A stretch of 64,000 nucleotides of DNA from an uncultured Opitutia bacterium (GTDB lineage: Bacteria > Verrucomicrobiota > Verrucomicrobiia > Opitutales > Opitutaceae), in the NCBI GenBank assembly GCA_903877135.1, contig CAIRCN010000056.1, positions 186,001 to 250,000 on the forward strand. Reading direction: 5' to 3'. The translations under genes were made by a program, and so were the position numbers. The number at the start of each line of letters is the position of its first letter. The first letter of the stretch is position 1. Of this stretch, positions 56,022 through 64,000 are shown piece by piece. Under the pieces are notes generated by a model that worked only from the letters and a program-made list of their open reading frames with translations, was not told where the DNA came from and searched no databases.

Positions 56022-56354
56022 ATGGTCAAAGGTCAGAAAGTCGTTTGTGTTAACGACACGTTTCCTCCCGTCATCGTCGCGCTCTACAAACAGCTCCCGG
56101 TGAAGGGCGATGTTTACACGATCCGCGAGGTCTTCCTTGGCCGGGAAAAAATTGTGAAGGGCGGCGACTCCGCGACTGTCGGCCTTCTGCTCGAGGAACT
56201 GAAGAACCCGCCGGATCCGTTTCATCAAGGCAAAGAGGAACTCGGATTCTCGTCCGAACGGTTCGCGCCACTGGAGGAGTTGCCGCCGAAGGAAGCCGAG
56301 GAGGAGGCCGGCATCGGTCTCGGCGCTGCTGTCCCGAGCTACGGGTGGAACTGA
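56022..56354 (+). CDS. hypothetical protein, conserved-looking, 110 aa
   Basis: KVVCVNDTFPPVIVALYKQLPVKGDVYTIREVFLG and a C-terminal ELGFSSERFAPLEELP resemble a small family of uncharacterised proteins often seen near prophages. No function is known to me. It stands alone between the basic-protein gene and a convergent oxidoreductase. No other phage gene is nearby. Confidence 0.7.
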   Translation: MVKGQKVVCVNDTFPPVIVALYKQLPVKGDVYTIREVFLGREKIVKGGDSATVGLLLEELKNPPDPFHQGKEELGFSSERFAPLEELPPKEAEEEAGIGLGAAVPSYGWN

Positions 56355-56402
56355 CCTCCGCGCCGGAGACGCGGGAAATTGCAGATCACAGCTTGGCGGG
56401 TC

Positions 56403-57584
56403 TCAGGCAGCGAAGTAGGCCGCGAGTCGGGCGGGAACGGGTGGCACGCGCAGTGGGATACCGCCGGCGCGGAGAGACTCCGTGGCGCGGCAACCAGTAG
56501 CGACGCTTTCCCGCGCGGCGATCGGCGAGGTGTCGGTCTTGCCGCCCTCGCGCGCGAAGCGCAGGAACTCCGTCATGATGCTGGGATCGGCGCCGCCGTG
56601 CGAACCTCGTGCCTGGGGGATTTTTATCGTGGCATCGCCGCGATCTTTCCAGCTGGTGCGACGATTCCAGAGGCGGAGATAGGTGCCGGGTTCGCCGTTG
56701 CCAAAATTCTCCAGCCGGCCCTCGGTGCCGATGACGGTGTAGTTGCGCCAGTAGTCGGGCGTGTAGTGGCACTGCGCATAGGTGGCGAACACGCCGTTAT
56801 CGAGCCGCATCTGCACTGTGCTCAGATCCTCGACGTCGATGCAGTGGTTGAGCCCGCGGGCCGCTGTCGGTGGAAAGCCAGCGAGGTCATCCTCAGTGAG
56901 GAATATCTTGCGCGGTCCAGGGATCGCCGGCTGGCGGCCGGGGAGCCGGCCGTAGAGCGTTATGCCGCCGAGCGCGTTGATGAGCCGGCTGTAGCCGCCG
57001 CAAAGCCAGTGAATGACATCGATGTCGTGCGCGGCCTTTTGCAGGAGCAGGCCGTTGACGAAGCGCCGCTCCGCGTGCCAGTCACGGAAATAAAAATCGC
57101 CGCCGTGGCCGACAAAGTGCCGGCACCAACACGCCTTAACCTCGCCGATGGTGCCGGCGTCGATCAGCTCCTTCATTTTCCGCACGAAGGGCATGTGGCG
57201 CATGTTGTGGCCGAGATAGAGCCGGGCCTTGCCTTTCTGGGCGGCGCGCAGGATGTGGTCGCAGCCGGCGATGCTGAGCGCCATGGGCTTTTCGAGATAG
57301 ACGGCGAGCCCGCGGCTAAGTGCGGCGACGGCGTGCTCCTCGTGCAAAAAATCCGGCGTCGAGATGATCACGGCGTCGAGGTCACGCGCCAGGAGCGCGT
57401 GGTAGTCTTGCATTGTGATAAGGTCCGGCCCATAGGCGGCGCGATTGCGTTCCAAGGTCGCGGGGCTCACGTCGCAGCACGCGACGACACGCGCGCCCTT
57501 GCCGGGACGATGCGCCATGCGGCCGAGGTTAGCTCCGCGCCCGCCGGAACCGATGATGCCCACAAGCAGGTCAGTTTTTTTCAT
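56403..57584 (-). CDS. Gfo/Idh/MocA-family oxidoreductase
   Basis: 393 residues. N-terminal Rossmann domain with GIIGSGGRGANLGRMA and the E-K-P motif LEKPMALSIAGC (~95). The second domain contains HDIDVIHWLCGG (the conserved His of the family). It dehydrogenates or rearranges a sugar, inositol or related compound with NAD(P)H. The first 14 bases overlap the esterase 3' end. Third gene of the AraC-led operon. Confidence 0.92.
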   Translation of the reverse strand: MKKTDLLVGIIGSGGRGANLGRMAHRPGKGARVVACCDVSPATLERNRAAYGPDLITMQDYHALLARDLDAVIISTPDFLHEEHAVAALSRGLAVYLEKPMALSIAGCDHILRAAQKGKARLYLGHNMRHMPFVRKMKELIDAGTIGEVKACWCRHFVGHGGDFYFRDWHAERRFVNGLLLQKAAHDIDVIHWLCGGYSRLINALGGITLYGRLPGRQPAIPGPRKIFLTEDDLAGFPPTAARGLNHCIDVEDLSTVQMRLDNGVFATYAQCHYTPDYWRNYTVIGTEGRLENFGNGEPGTYLRLWNRRTSWKDRGDATIKIPQARGSHGGADPSIMTEFLRFAREGGKTDTSPIAARESVATGCRATESLRAGGIPLRVPPVPARLAAYFAA

Positions 57585-58455
57585 GGGGAGAGGGACGAGG
57601 TTGGGCGGGAAAAGCCCAGTGGAGAAATTCGGGCAACGCGCGCGCCCACGTATCCGGATTGTGCTCACCGCCGGGAATCTCGACGTAGACCACTTCGGTG
57701 CCACGACAGAAACCCCGCGCGACCAACTCGTCGATGAGCTCGGTGGTGTCCTGGATGGCGTCGATCACACCGTTGCCATCACGGTCAGCGGTCTCGTCGG
57801 CGGTCCCGGCTTCAAACCACAGACGCAGATTAGGCCGGTGGGCGGTCTTGCGCACGCGCCCGTGGGCGATACGCGTGGCTTGTTGCGCGGCCACGGTAGC
57901 ATCGCTCGTCCGCCACCAGAACGAGCCGGAGAAGACGCCCACGCAGCTGAAAACATCCGGGCGCCGCCAGGCGAGATCGAAGGCGGCGAGACCGCCGAGC
58001 GATGCGCCCATCATGGCCGTGTGGGCCGGCCCGCGGCGCACGCGATAGCGCCGTTGCAGCCACGGCAGCACGGTGTCGGTCACGAAGGCCTGAAGCTCCG
58101 CGGCACGCGCGCCTTGGCCTTGGGTGTTGGGCACATCGGCTGTGCCGTAGTCGACGAGCCGGTGGGGGCCGGCAGAGATTGCCGCGACGATGGGGGTGTC
58201 GCCACCCGCGGTGTGATGGCGGTCAAGCGCCTCGGCCAGGCGCCATGCGGCCATGTCCTGACCATCCATTGCGATGAGCAGCGGCCACGAGCGGGAGGGG
58301 ATGTCTTCGTAATCCGGCGGAAGAAACACGGTCACCGTCCGAGTGCCGTCGAGTGTGGGTGCAAACAAGTCCCGTGGTTTATCGATGGTGGCTCCGGCTG
58401 GCCGGCACAACAGGAGCGACAGCAGGGCGAATAGGGTGGGCGGTTTACCAGGCAT
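57571..58455 (-). CDS. secreted esterase (esterase D/PF00756-like) with Ca-binding-like loop
   Basis: 294 residues with a signal peptide. Nucleophile Ser in GASLGG (~150), Asp/His partners likely in EAGTADETADR and GGEHNPDTW. The loop DRDGNGVIDAIQD (~225) matches an EF-hand/dockerin calcium-binding loop. A polysaccharide-linked ester (acetyl or feruloyl) is a plausible substrate. It starts 3 bases after the AraC stop and overlaps the oxidoreductase start. Confidence 0.88.
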   Translation of the reverse strand: MPGKPPTLFALLSLLLCRPAGATIDKPRDLFAPTLDGTRTVTVFLPPDYEDIPSRSWPLLIAMDGQDMAAWRLAEALDRHHTAGGDTPIVAAISAGPHRLVDYGTADVPNTQGQGARAAELQAFVTDTVLPWLQRRYRVRRGPAHTAMMGASLGGLAAFDLAWRRPDVFSCVGVFSGSFWWRTSDATVAAQQATRIAHGRVRKTAHRPNLRLWFEAGTADETADRDGNGVIDAIQDTTELIDELVARGFCRGTEVVYVEIPGGEHNPDTWARALPEFLHWAFPAQPRPSPHEKN

Positions 58456-58458
58456 TTT

Positions 58459-59307
58459 TCAGATGGAAACAGGACGGTGATGGCGCCGGTAGGCAAGTGG
58501 ACGGAGATCGCGCGTGTGGGCGGCGAACGCCGCATAAAACGGCGCCACGGACGAAAAACCACTCTCCATCGCGACGTCGAGCACCTTCAGGTCACTCATG
58601 ATGAGCAGGCGTTGGGCGTGCGAGACGCGCAGTCGTGTGAGGTATTCCCACACGGTCATGCCACACTGCTTCTTGAAGACGCGCATGAGGTATTTCGGGT
58701 GCAAGCCCGCGTCGGTGGCAATGGCCTGCACGGTCAGCGGCTCGCGGTAATGCTGAGCGATAAAGTGCGTGATGCGCGCGATAAGCGCTGTGCCGCCTTC
58801 GCCCGCGGAGCTGTGCCCTAGCCGTCGTGGCATGCCGAGGGCCAGCCGGTGAAAACGCGCCTCGATCTCCAACTGCATCACACGCCGCCGGTCGGCATCG
58901 CCGCTGGCGGCATCGGCCAGCCAGTGTTTGAGCAGTGCGCTGTCGGCAGGGTCGGGCGGCGCGGCGACGATCGCTCCGGCGAGCAGTCGGTCGGGCAGTC
59001 CGTTAGGCAGCCGCCACTGCAGGAACCAGGCAAGCGGCAGCGTGACCCAGATGCCGTTGCCGACGATGCCCGGCGCCAACGTCTGGTGCGGCACGCCGCC
59101 CCACAGCACCGAGAAACGCCCGGCCTCGATCGGCGAAACCGCCCCGCCGTGCAGGTAGGCAAAGCCGCCATCGAACAGGAAGTTCACTTCGATGTCTGGG
59201 TGCGTGTGCGGCACCTCCATCGACTGGCCCCCCGTCATCCTCCAGATGCGAAACCCATGCGCCGGTTCGTGCCGGTCGGCGGGTTTGGGGTGGAGAGGGC
59301 GGCGCAT
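58459..59307 (-). CDS. AraC-family transcriptional regulator
   Basis: 282 residues. N-terminal cupin-like sensing domain with PHTHPDIEVNFLFDGG and AGRFSVLWGGVPHQ. C-terminal AraC DNA-binding domain (~185-275) with IATDAGLHPKYLMRVFKKQCGMTVWEYLTRLRVSHAQRLL and VAMESGFSSVAPFYAAF. First gene of the operon with the esterase and oxidoreductase, divergent from the phytanoyl-CoA dioxygenase-family gene. Confidence 0.93.
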   Translation of the reverse strand: MRRPLHPKPADRHEPAHGFRIWRMTGGQSMEVPHTHPDIEVNFLFDGGFAYLHGGAVSPIEAGRFSVLWGGVPHQTLAPGIVGNGIWVTLPLAWFLQWRLPNGLPDRLLAGAIVAAPPDPADSALLKHWLADAASGDADRRRVMQLEIEARFHRLALGMPRRLGHSSAGEGGTALIARITHFIAQHYREPLTVQAIATDAGLHPKYLMRVFKKQCGMTVWEYLTRLRVSHAQRLLIMSDLKVLDVAMESGFSSVAPFYAAFAAHTRDLRPLAYRRHHRPVSI

Positions 59308-59383
59308 AAAGGTTACCTAATGAGAATATCTTCGGATTAAACGAAAAGATTTTTCCGAATAGTTCGTTTACTGTGCCGGTAAT
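59308..59383. promoter_or_regulatory. divergent control region of the AraC and PhyH-family genes
   Basis: 76 bases, unusually AT-rich for the window. Inverted pairs TTCGGA (59331-59336) / TCCGAA (59354-59359) and AAACGAA (59339-59345) / TTCGTTT (59363-59369) interleave. These are candidate binding sites for the AraC protein controlling both directions. Confidence 0.45.
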
Positions 59384-60295
59384 ATGGAGCAACGCTTTCT
59401 TCCCCACCACACGGTTCCACCGCTCGTCAACGTGCCCGAGGCCCGCGTGCCGACGGACCTCGAAGAATATCTCTTCGACCTAAACGGCTTCGTCATCCTG
59501 CGCGGCGTTCTCTCCAAGGAGGAGGTTGCCGATGCCAACGCCCGCATCGACACCATCCCGCGCTCGCTGCCGCGCAGCGGCTGGCACGGCTGGGTGCAGC
59601 GTGAGGACCATCCCGAGCACCGCGGCATCAGCTACCAGCAGGTTTACGAACTCGGCGGCGCGTTCGAGCGGATGATCGACCATCCAAACTACATCAACCA
59701 CGTGCTGCGCTTCATCGGCGGCCACGACACCTTCGACTACCACCACGGCCCGGCGTTCATCGACGAGAATTTCTACACCATCCGCGGCCCCGGCGAGGCG
59801 ATCCCGCTGCACGCGGGCGGCCATGACCACGCCAAACGCATGTCGTTTGGCTATCACAACGGCCGTTTTCACTGCAACCAGATCAACGTGCTCATCGCTT
59901 TCACCGACATCGGGCCCGGCGACGGCGCCACCATGGTCATCCCCGGTTCGCACAAGTCCAACATCGTCCACCCTGAGTTTCTGCGACCGAAGCGGCAGAG
60001 CGAGTGGGCCGACGGCGGTGGCGGTTCGGTCGATGGTGTGGCGGGGGCTGTCGAAGTGCACATGCAGGCGGGCGACGCGATCGTGTTCGTTGACGCCACC
60101 TGTCACGGTTCGGCCAAGCGCGTCAACGTCGGTGAGCGCAAGATTGCGGTCTACCGCTACGGCTCGTCGTGGAACCGCACGCGCTGGGGCTACCACGCCT
60201 CGCCGGAGTTGCTGGCGCGGGCGAATCCTTTCGCGCGAAAGCTGATTCACCCGCAGGAATACATCCGCCCGCCCGGCACCGCGCCGCGGTGGTGA
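59384..60295 (+). CDS. phytanoyl-CoA dioxygenase (PhyH)-family Fe(II)/2-oxoglutarate oxygenase
   Basis: 303 residues. Double-stranded beta-helix fold with candidate Fe ligands in LHAGGHDHAKR and VDATCHGSAKR and the conserved GDGATMVIPGSHK. FDLNGFVILRGVLSKEEVADANARID is the family N-terminus. It would hydroxylate a small organic substrate using 2-oxoglutarate and O2. It shares its control region with the AraC operon. Confidence 0.92.
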   Translation: MEQRFLPHHTVPPLVNVPEARVPTDLEEYLFDLNGFVILRGVLSKEEVADANARIDTIPRSLPRSGWHGWVQREDHPEHRGISYQQVYELGGAFERMIDHPNYINHVLRFIGGHDTFDYHHGPAFIDENFYTIRGPGEAIPLHAGGHDHAKRMSFGYHNGRFHCNQINVLIAFTDIGPGDGATMVIPGSHKSNIVHPEFLRPKRQSEWADGGGGSVDGVAGAVEVHMQAGDAIVFVDATCHGSAKRVNVGERKIAVYRYGSSWNRTRWGYHASPELLARANPFARKLIHPQEYIRPPGTAPRW

Positions 60296-60314
60296 CACCC
60301 AAGATTTTTTAGAG

Positions 60315-60348
60315 CGACTGGCGCCGTGCCGCCCTCGGCACGAAGTCG
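60315..60348 (+). terminator. hairpin after the PhyH-family gene
   Basis: GTGCCG-CCCT-CGGCAC (60326-60341) flanked by CGACT (60315-60319) and AGTCG (60344-60348). No T-run follows, so its activity as an intrinsic terminator is uncertain. Confidence 0.45.
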
Positions 60349-60536
60349 AAACGCGGCGAGAGCGCCGTGTTCCCAAAAACCGTCGTGGATATATGCTTTC
60401 TTTCGATTGCTCCATATGAGCTCAACCAAGAAATTTTCTACCTTTCTCGAATCCGAGATGTAGGTTGATGGCTACCGTATTTACAAGACGGCCTTGCGGA
60501 GGTTAAGAGTGGCGCGCAGCTTCCTCACCGCCACAC

Positions 60537-61805
60537 TTGAAACGGATTATTCCACTCCTCTTCGCTCTTATGGCTGTTCTTACGACGCGTCACAGCATGG
60601 CTGCGCCCCTGCCGGACACTGTGCCCGCCGCCGTCGGAATTTCCGCGGAGCGACTGGAGCGGCTACATGCCCTCGTGCAGGGCTACGTTGACCGCGGGCA
60701 GTTGGCCGGCGTTATTACCCTGATCGCGCGGGATGGAAAAATCGCCGATGTGCGCACCTACGGGTCGCGCGAACTCGAACCAAAACTTCCGATGCAGCGC
60801 GATACGCTATTCCGATTGGCCTCGATGACGAAATTGGTGACGGCTGTGGCGGTATTACAACTGTTTGAGGAGGGCCGGTTCGGGCTCGAAGACCCGGTCG
60901 GAGATTACATTCCTGAATTGAAGCACATGCGTGTCCTGACCGGCGGAGACCGTGAACATCCACAGTTTGTCGAGGCCCGGGCGATTATGATCCGCCATCT
61001 CCTCACGCATACGTCCGGCCTTGCGCCCGCAGGCTCGGGCGCCTCGGTGCTGCAACCGCTTTATGACCGGGTCCAATCCGCCGAGCATACCAGCCTCCAG
61101 GCGTTGATCACGGATTTCTCCGGTCTTCCACTTTGCAATCAACCGGGGGATGCCATGCACTACGGTGAGAGTTACGAGGTGCTGGGTTATCTGGTGCAGG
61201 TGGTGTCCGGCCAGCCATTCGACGCTTATGTCCATGACCGCATCTTTGCGCCCCTCGGCATGCCCGACACTTTTTTCCAAGTGCCGAAAGAAAAACAGGC
61301 GCGGCTGGCCCAAACCTATATTCACGAACCCGGCAAGGGCCTTGCACTGCGAGTGAGGTCGACCAACCCCTACTATCTCGGCGGGCCGGGCTATCCGCGC
61401 GGGAGCGGCGGTCTGGTTTCGACGGCGGATGACTTTGCACGTTTCGGCCAAATGTTACTCAACGGTGGCGAACTGGGCGGCGCGCATATTCTCAGTCCGA
61501 AGATTGTCCAGCTCATGCTCACCGACCATCTGACGGACTTGAAAGAGCCCAACACTTTCCTTCAGCCGTTCGAGTCCTACGGATTTGGCGTCAGCGTGCG
61601 GCTGACCCTGTCGACCGGCCCGACGCCCGGCTCGGTGGGACAATTCGGATGGACGGGCGCGGCGACCACTTATTGCAGCATGGACCCGAAGGAGGGAACA
61701 GTGGCACTGTTTCTTGCGCAACACTACCCGTGGAACGAATATGACGTCTTCTCGAAATTCAGCACGGTTTTCTACCAGGCGCTCGTAGAGCGCCGGGACC
61801 GGTGA
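60537..61805 (+). CDS. serine hydrolase, class C beta-lactamase family (esterase-like)
   Basis: 422 residues with signal peptide (MKRIIPLLFALMAVLTTRHSM). S-x-x-K in LASMTKLVTAVAVLQL (~95). The second motif region reads HYGESYEVLGYL, keeping the Tyr but not the Asn of true beta-lactamases. QFGWTGAATTYCSMDP is the late family segment. It is probably an esterase or transesterase of the EstB type, acting outside the cytoplasm. The start is TTG at 60537; no better start is in frame before the signal peptide. Confidence 0.88.
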   Translation: MKRIIPLLFALMAVLTTRHSMAAPLPDTVPAAVGISAERLERLHALVQGYVDRGQLAGVITLIARDGKIADVRTYGSRELEPKLPMQRDTLFRLASMTKLVTAVAVLQLFEEGRFGLEDPVGDYIPELKHMRVLTGGDREHPQFVEARAIMIRHLLTHTSGLAPAGSGASVLQPLYDRVQSAEHTSLQALITDFSGLPLCNQPGDAMHYGESYEVLGYLVQVVSGQPFDAYVHDRIFAPLGMPDTFFQVPKEKQARLAQTYIHEPGKGLALRVRSTNPYYLGGPGYPRGSGGLVSTADDFARFGQMLLNGGELGGAHILSPKIVQLMLTDHLTDLKEPNTFLQPFESYGFGVSVRLTLSTGPTPGSVGQFGWTGAATTYCSMDPKEGTVALFLAQHYPWNEYDVFSKFSTVFYQALVERRDR

Positions 61806-61888
61806 GTTCCCCGGCTTTGCTTCTAAATTTCACAACGTTTTTCAGTTCAGCTGCGGTGGTAAGGCTGCAGGGTGACCCCGCCAGACGC

Positions 61889-62290
61889 TTACGATGTCTT
61901 CGGTGGGGCCGGCGCAGGCTGCACGGCGAGGGATAATTTGCCGTATTGCAGGGCCGCGCCGGGAATGGCGACGAAGTAGGTGCCGCGTAAATCCCGCCTG
62001 TTCAGCAAGCCACGGATTTTGATCGTAAACCCTTCCGCGAGTTTTCCCTCGAGTTCGCACCAGCCGCCGATGAAGCGGCCCTTCAGTTGACCCGAGCCCG
62101 AGAGCGGCGCGTCGGTTTTCAACTCCGCCTTTGCCTGAGTGCCGTTGAGCACGAGGGTAAGGTGCATCACGCCTTTGCCCTCGGTTGTCGTATTCGTGGC
62201 GGAACCGACAAGAGTCAGGGTGCGCGAGGGTGCGGGCGCGGCGAGTAGCGGCGCGCAGGCGATGATGAAAAACAGAAGCAGGCGTTTCAT
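61889..62290 (-). CDS. small secreted protein of unknown function
   Basis: 133 residues with signal peptide (MKRLLLFFIIACAPLLA). The remainder is beta-rich and low in cysteine (LTLVGSATNTTTEGKGVMHLTLVLNGTQAKAEL). It ends with a Pro-rich tail. ATGA overlap with the stop of the AsmA-like gene (62287-62290) couples the two. No family recognised. Confidence 0.75.
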   Translation of the reverse strand: MKRLLLFFIIACAPLLAAPAPSRTLTLVGSATNTTTEGKGVMHLTLVLNGTQAKAELKTDAPLSGSGQLKGRFIGGWCELEGKLAEGFTIKIRGLLNRRDLRGTYFVAIPGAALQYGKLSLAVQPAPAPPKTS

Positions 62291-64000
62291 GGCGACGGCG
62301 GCGCGACCGTTTTCTTTGGTGGGGCGTTTTTCTTTTTGTTCACCTCGTCCTGGAGTTTGCGCATCAGCATGCCCCAGGTGCCCTTGGAGCCGCCGACGGC
62401 TTTTGCGAGCAGATCATAGAGCGGCCGCGTGTCGGGCTGGCCCACTTTTCCGCCGATGGCGAAGGGCTCCTTCATCGGCCGGTAACCGGTGTCGTCCGGT
62501 TTCCAGCGCAGAAGGCTCATGCCGCTGAGGATCACGGCGGTGTCGTCCTTGGCGGCGAGGTCGAAGGACATTTCCAGCGGGTGCTGCATGAGTGGTTCAT
62601 CGCTGGCGGCGATGCGACCATGGGCAAGCAGCCGGGCTTGGGGAGACTGGATGCGCAGTTCCTGCAGCGTCACCTCGCCGTTGGTGGTGCGCTGGCCGGC
62701 GACGTGCACGGTGTCGACCGGCATCTCGGCAAATTTTTTTAACAGTCGGCCCAGTGCGCGCAGTTCAGGTGAAAGCAGAATCGAGCCGCCAAACACCACG
62801 GCGGTCGCGATGGCATCCTGTTTTGGCACCTGCAGGCGCACGACGCCGGGTCCGCCTTCGGCCGTGAAAGTGACTTCGGCGCGGTTGATCAGGTCGAGGG
62901 GCAGGTTGCCGCGACTGTGTGCGGTGGCCTTGATGTTGAGGTGAGCCTCGACGGAGGCGAGTTCGTTGCGGAAAACCGTTTGCACGACGCGCGCCGAGTC
63001 GAACTGCTCGATGCCAAACTCGCCCGCGACCTCATAGGTGGACGCAGGGTTTTCGGGTCGGTAATCGAGTTGCAGACGACCGCCCCAGCGACCAGCAAAC
63101 ATCGCTCCGCTGAGGTCGCTGAGCACCAGCTCGCGGTCGCGCAGATCGAGCCGGCCGCGCACGCCGTCGATGCGATAAGGCGCGTATTGCAGCGTGGCGA
63201 TATCGAGCTCGAAGCGTCCGCGCAGTGGCCCCCAGAGCGGCTGGTCGGGCTTAGGAGTATATTTCAGGCGCGACGGCTTGGGCGGTGAACTTGCGGCGAC
63301 AGGCGGCGGAGTGGAGGCGCTTTTGGCCGGCGGCAGAAATGCCGTGACGAGCGCCAGCAGGCCGTTCACGTCAATAAACGAACTGTGAAAACCCGACGCG
63401 ATTACGAGGTTGCTCTGGTTCAAGTTGAACGCCGCCTCGAAGCGCGCGTCGGTGGGCTGCGGGCTCGTGGCGAGGCCAAGCGCCACATCGGCGGTGAGTG
63501 TCTGCTCGGGCGATAGCTGGCCGTGCGCGGAGAACTCGAAGGTCGGGATGGTCCCCTGACCGTTGGCGGCGGGCACGCCTTCGAGCCGACCCCAGACCTC
63601 GAGCGGGTCGTGGCCGAGCAAGCCGCCGTTGATGCGCGTCACGAGCGTGCCAGCGCGAGGAATGCCGCGCGCTGCGAGCGCTGCTTCGGCGCTCAGCGGC
63701 CCGAAATCCACGCGGCTGCTCAGCTCGAGCGAATTTGGCAGCAGGCGCCCGGTGTTGCCGAGCAGGTTGAGCGCTAGGTCGAGATCGACGGCGCGGCGCC
63801 CGCCGACATCGATGGCGCCATCGGTCAGGTAGGCCGTGGCGGAGTAGGCGAGGATGAATTTCGGCAGGGGCACGCAGTTGAAATCCAAATCCAGCCCTGG
63901 GTAGAAACTGAACTCGGTGTCGCGCGCCATCTCGCGTCCGTCGAACACCGCCGCAAAATCGCGCACGTGCACCGGTTTTTGCGCCCGCAGCTGGTATTTC
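62287..64000 (-). CDS. AsmA-like protein, C-terminal part (partial, runs off the right edge)
   Basis: The frame is open from the window end to the TGA at 62287, about 570 residues. Many alternating beta stretches are seen, including GPLRGRFELDIATLQYAPYRIDGVRGRLDLRDRELVLSDL, and the C-terminus is Lys/Pro-rich. The pattern of LDL/LxLxxL layers fits AsmA/TamB/DUF3971-type bridging proteins that carry lipid between membranes. The N-terminus and membrane anchor are outside the window. A short Pro/Ala linker occurs near residue 225 of the visible part. Confidence 0.75.
   Translation of the reverse strand, partial: KYQLRAQKPVHVRDFAAVFDGREMARDTEFSFYPGLDLDFNCVPLPKFILAYSATAYLTDGAIDVGGRRAVDLDLALNLLGNTGRLLPNSLELSSRVDFGPLSAEAALAARGIPRAGTLVTRINGGLLGHDPLEVWGRLEGVPAANGQGTIPTFEFSAHGQLSPEQTLTADVALGLATSPQPTDARFEAAFNLNQSNLVIASGFHSSFIDVNGLLALVTAFLPPAKSASTPPPVAASSPPKPSRLKYTPKPDQPLWGPLRGRFELDIATLQYAPYRIDGVRGRLDLRDRELVLSDLSGAMFAGRWGGRLQLDYRPENPASTYEVAGEFGIEQFDSARVVQTVFRNELASVEAHLNIKATAHSRGNLPLDLINRAEVTFTAEGGPGVVRLQVPKQDAIATAVVFGGSILLSPELRALGRLLKKFAEMPVDTVHVAGQRTTNGEVTLQELRIQSPQARLLAHGRIAASDEPLMQHPLEMSFDLAAKDDTAVILSGMSLLRWKPDDTGYRPMKEPFAIGGKVGQPDTRPLYDLLAKAVGGSKGTWGMLMRKLQDEVNKKKNAPPKKTVAPPSP

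Noticed and set aside
60494-60691. Small plus-strand frame before the second serine hydrolase
   Set aside because: It overlaps the hydrolase start in another frame and has no protein-like conservation or ribosome-binding site.

Overview
The window looks like an accessory-rich stretch of chromosome from a GC-rich bacterium of the Verrucomicrobiota, most likely close to the Opitutales. This is inference from gene content, not a database result. The pointers are a secreted protein carrying the VRALGPSL-type C-terminal domain common in that phylum, a DUF5069 protein, a 21-residue Ala/Lys/Pro protein, System II cytochrome c maturation with large multihaem cytochromes, many GTG starts and few strong Shine-Dalgarno sites. 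I see no rRNA, tRNA, CRISPR array, phage or transposase gene.

Layout. 1-6.8 kb: a broken alpha/beta hydrolase at the left edge, a nitrilase-family enzyme coupled to a giant carbohydrate-enzyme/beta-propeller protein, and a divergent URO-D/MtaA-like methyltransferase. 6.8-9.7 kb: three EamA transporters, two of them a tandem duplication. 9.7-15.8 kb: a cassette of SPFH protein, PH-like membrane protein and ribbon-helix-helix regulator, followed by a serine hydrolase and a hybrid histidine kinase; the promoter carries three GATA repeats spaced 11 bp apart. 15.8-20.6 kb: a SWIB protein with a strong terminator, then a heterodimeric ABC exporter with one degenerate ATP site and a small secreted protein with a possibly leaderless promoter. 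20.7-27.2 kb: a Mg2+ P-type ATPase followed directly by an EIIA-type protein, then an HlyD/ABC export operon. 27-31 kb: DCC-family protein, MscS channel, TerC protein and the Verrucomicrobia-type secreted protein.

31-40.3 kb is a respiratory block. CcsA, ResB and a duplicated-domain lipoprotein stand opposite three c-type cytochromes: a monohaem protein, a seven-haem NapC/NrfH-like protein with one CXXXCH motif, and an 11-haem protein fused to a cytochrome b-type membrane domain. At 40.4-45.6 kb a kinase with a periplasmic solute-binding sensor is divergent from a tyrosine phenol-lyase-like enzyme, and a palindromic interspersed repeat fills the gap to a second URO-D-like protein. At 45.7-48 kb purC is followed by what appears to be a complete ilv-type attenuator: a leader peptide rich in Leu, Ile and Val, an antiterminator and a terminator. 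It precedes an ilvA interrupted by a small out-of-frame deletion.

48-55.7 kb is housekeeping: lytic transglycosylase, miaB, gmk, a double-CDGSH protein and a compact folP-folB-folK-folC cluster. 55.7-64 kb holds a tiny basic protein with its own strong terminator, an AraC regulator/esterase/oxidoreductase operon divergent from a phytanoyl-CoA dioxygenase-family enzyme, a second serine hydrolase, and a small secreted protein coupled to an AsmA-like protein that runs off the right edge.

The most notable signals are the ilv attenuator in front of a damaged ilvA, the phased operator of the SPFH cassette, the asymmetric ABC exporter, the phenol-lyase signature in a gene easily labelled tryptophanase, and the multihaem chain.
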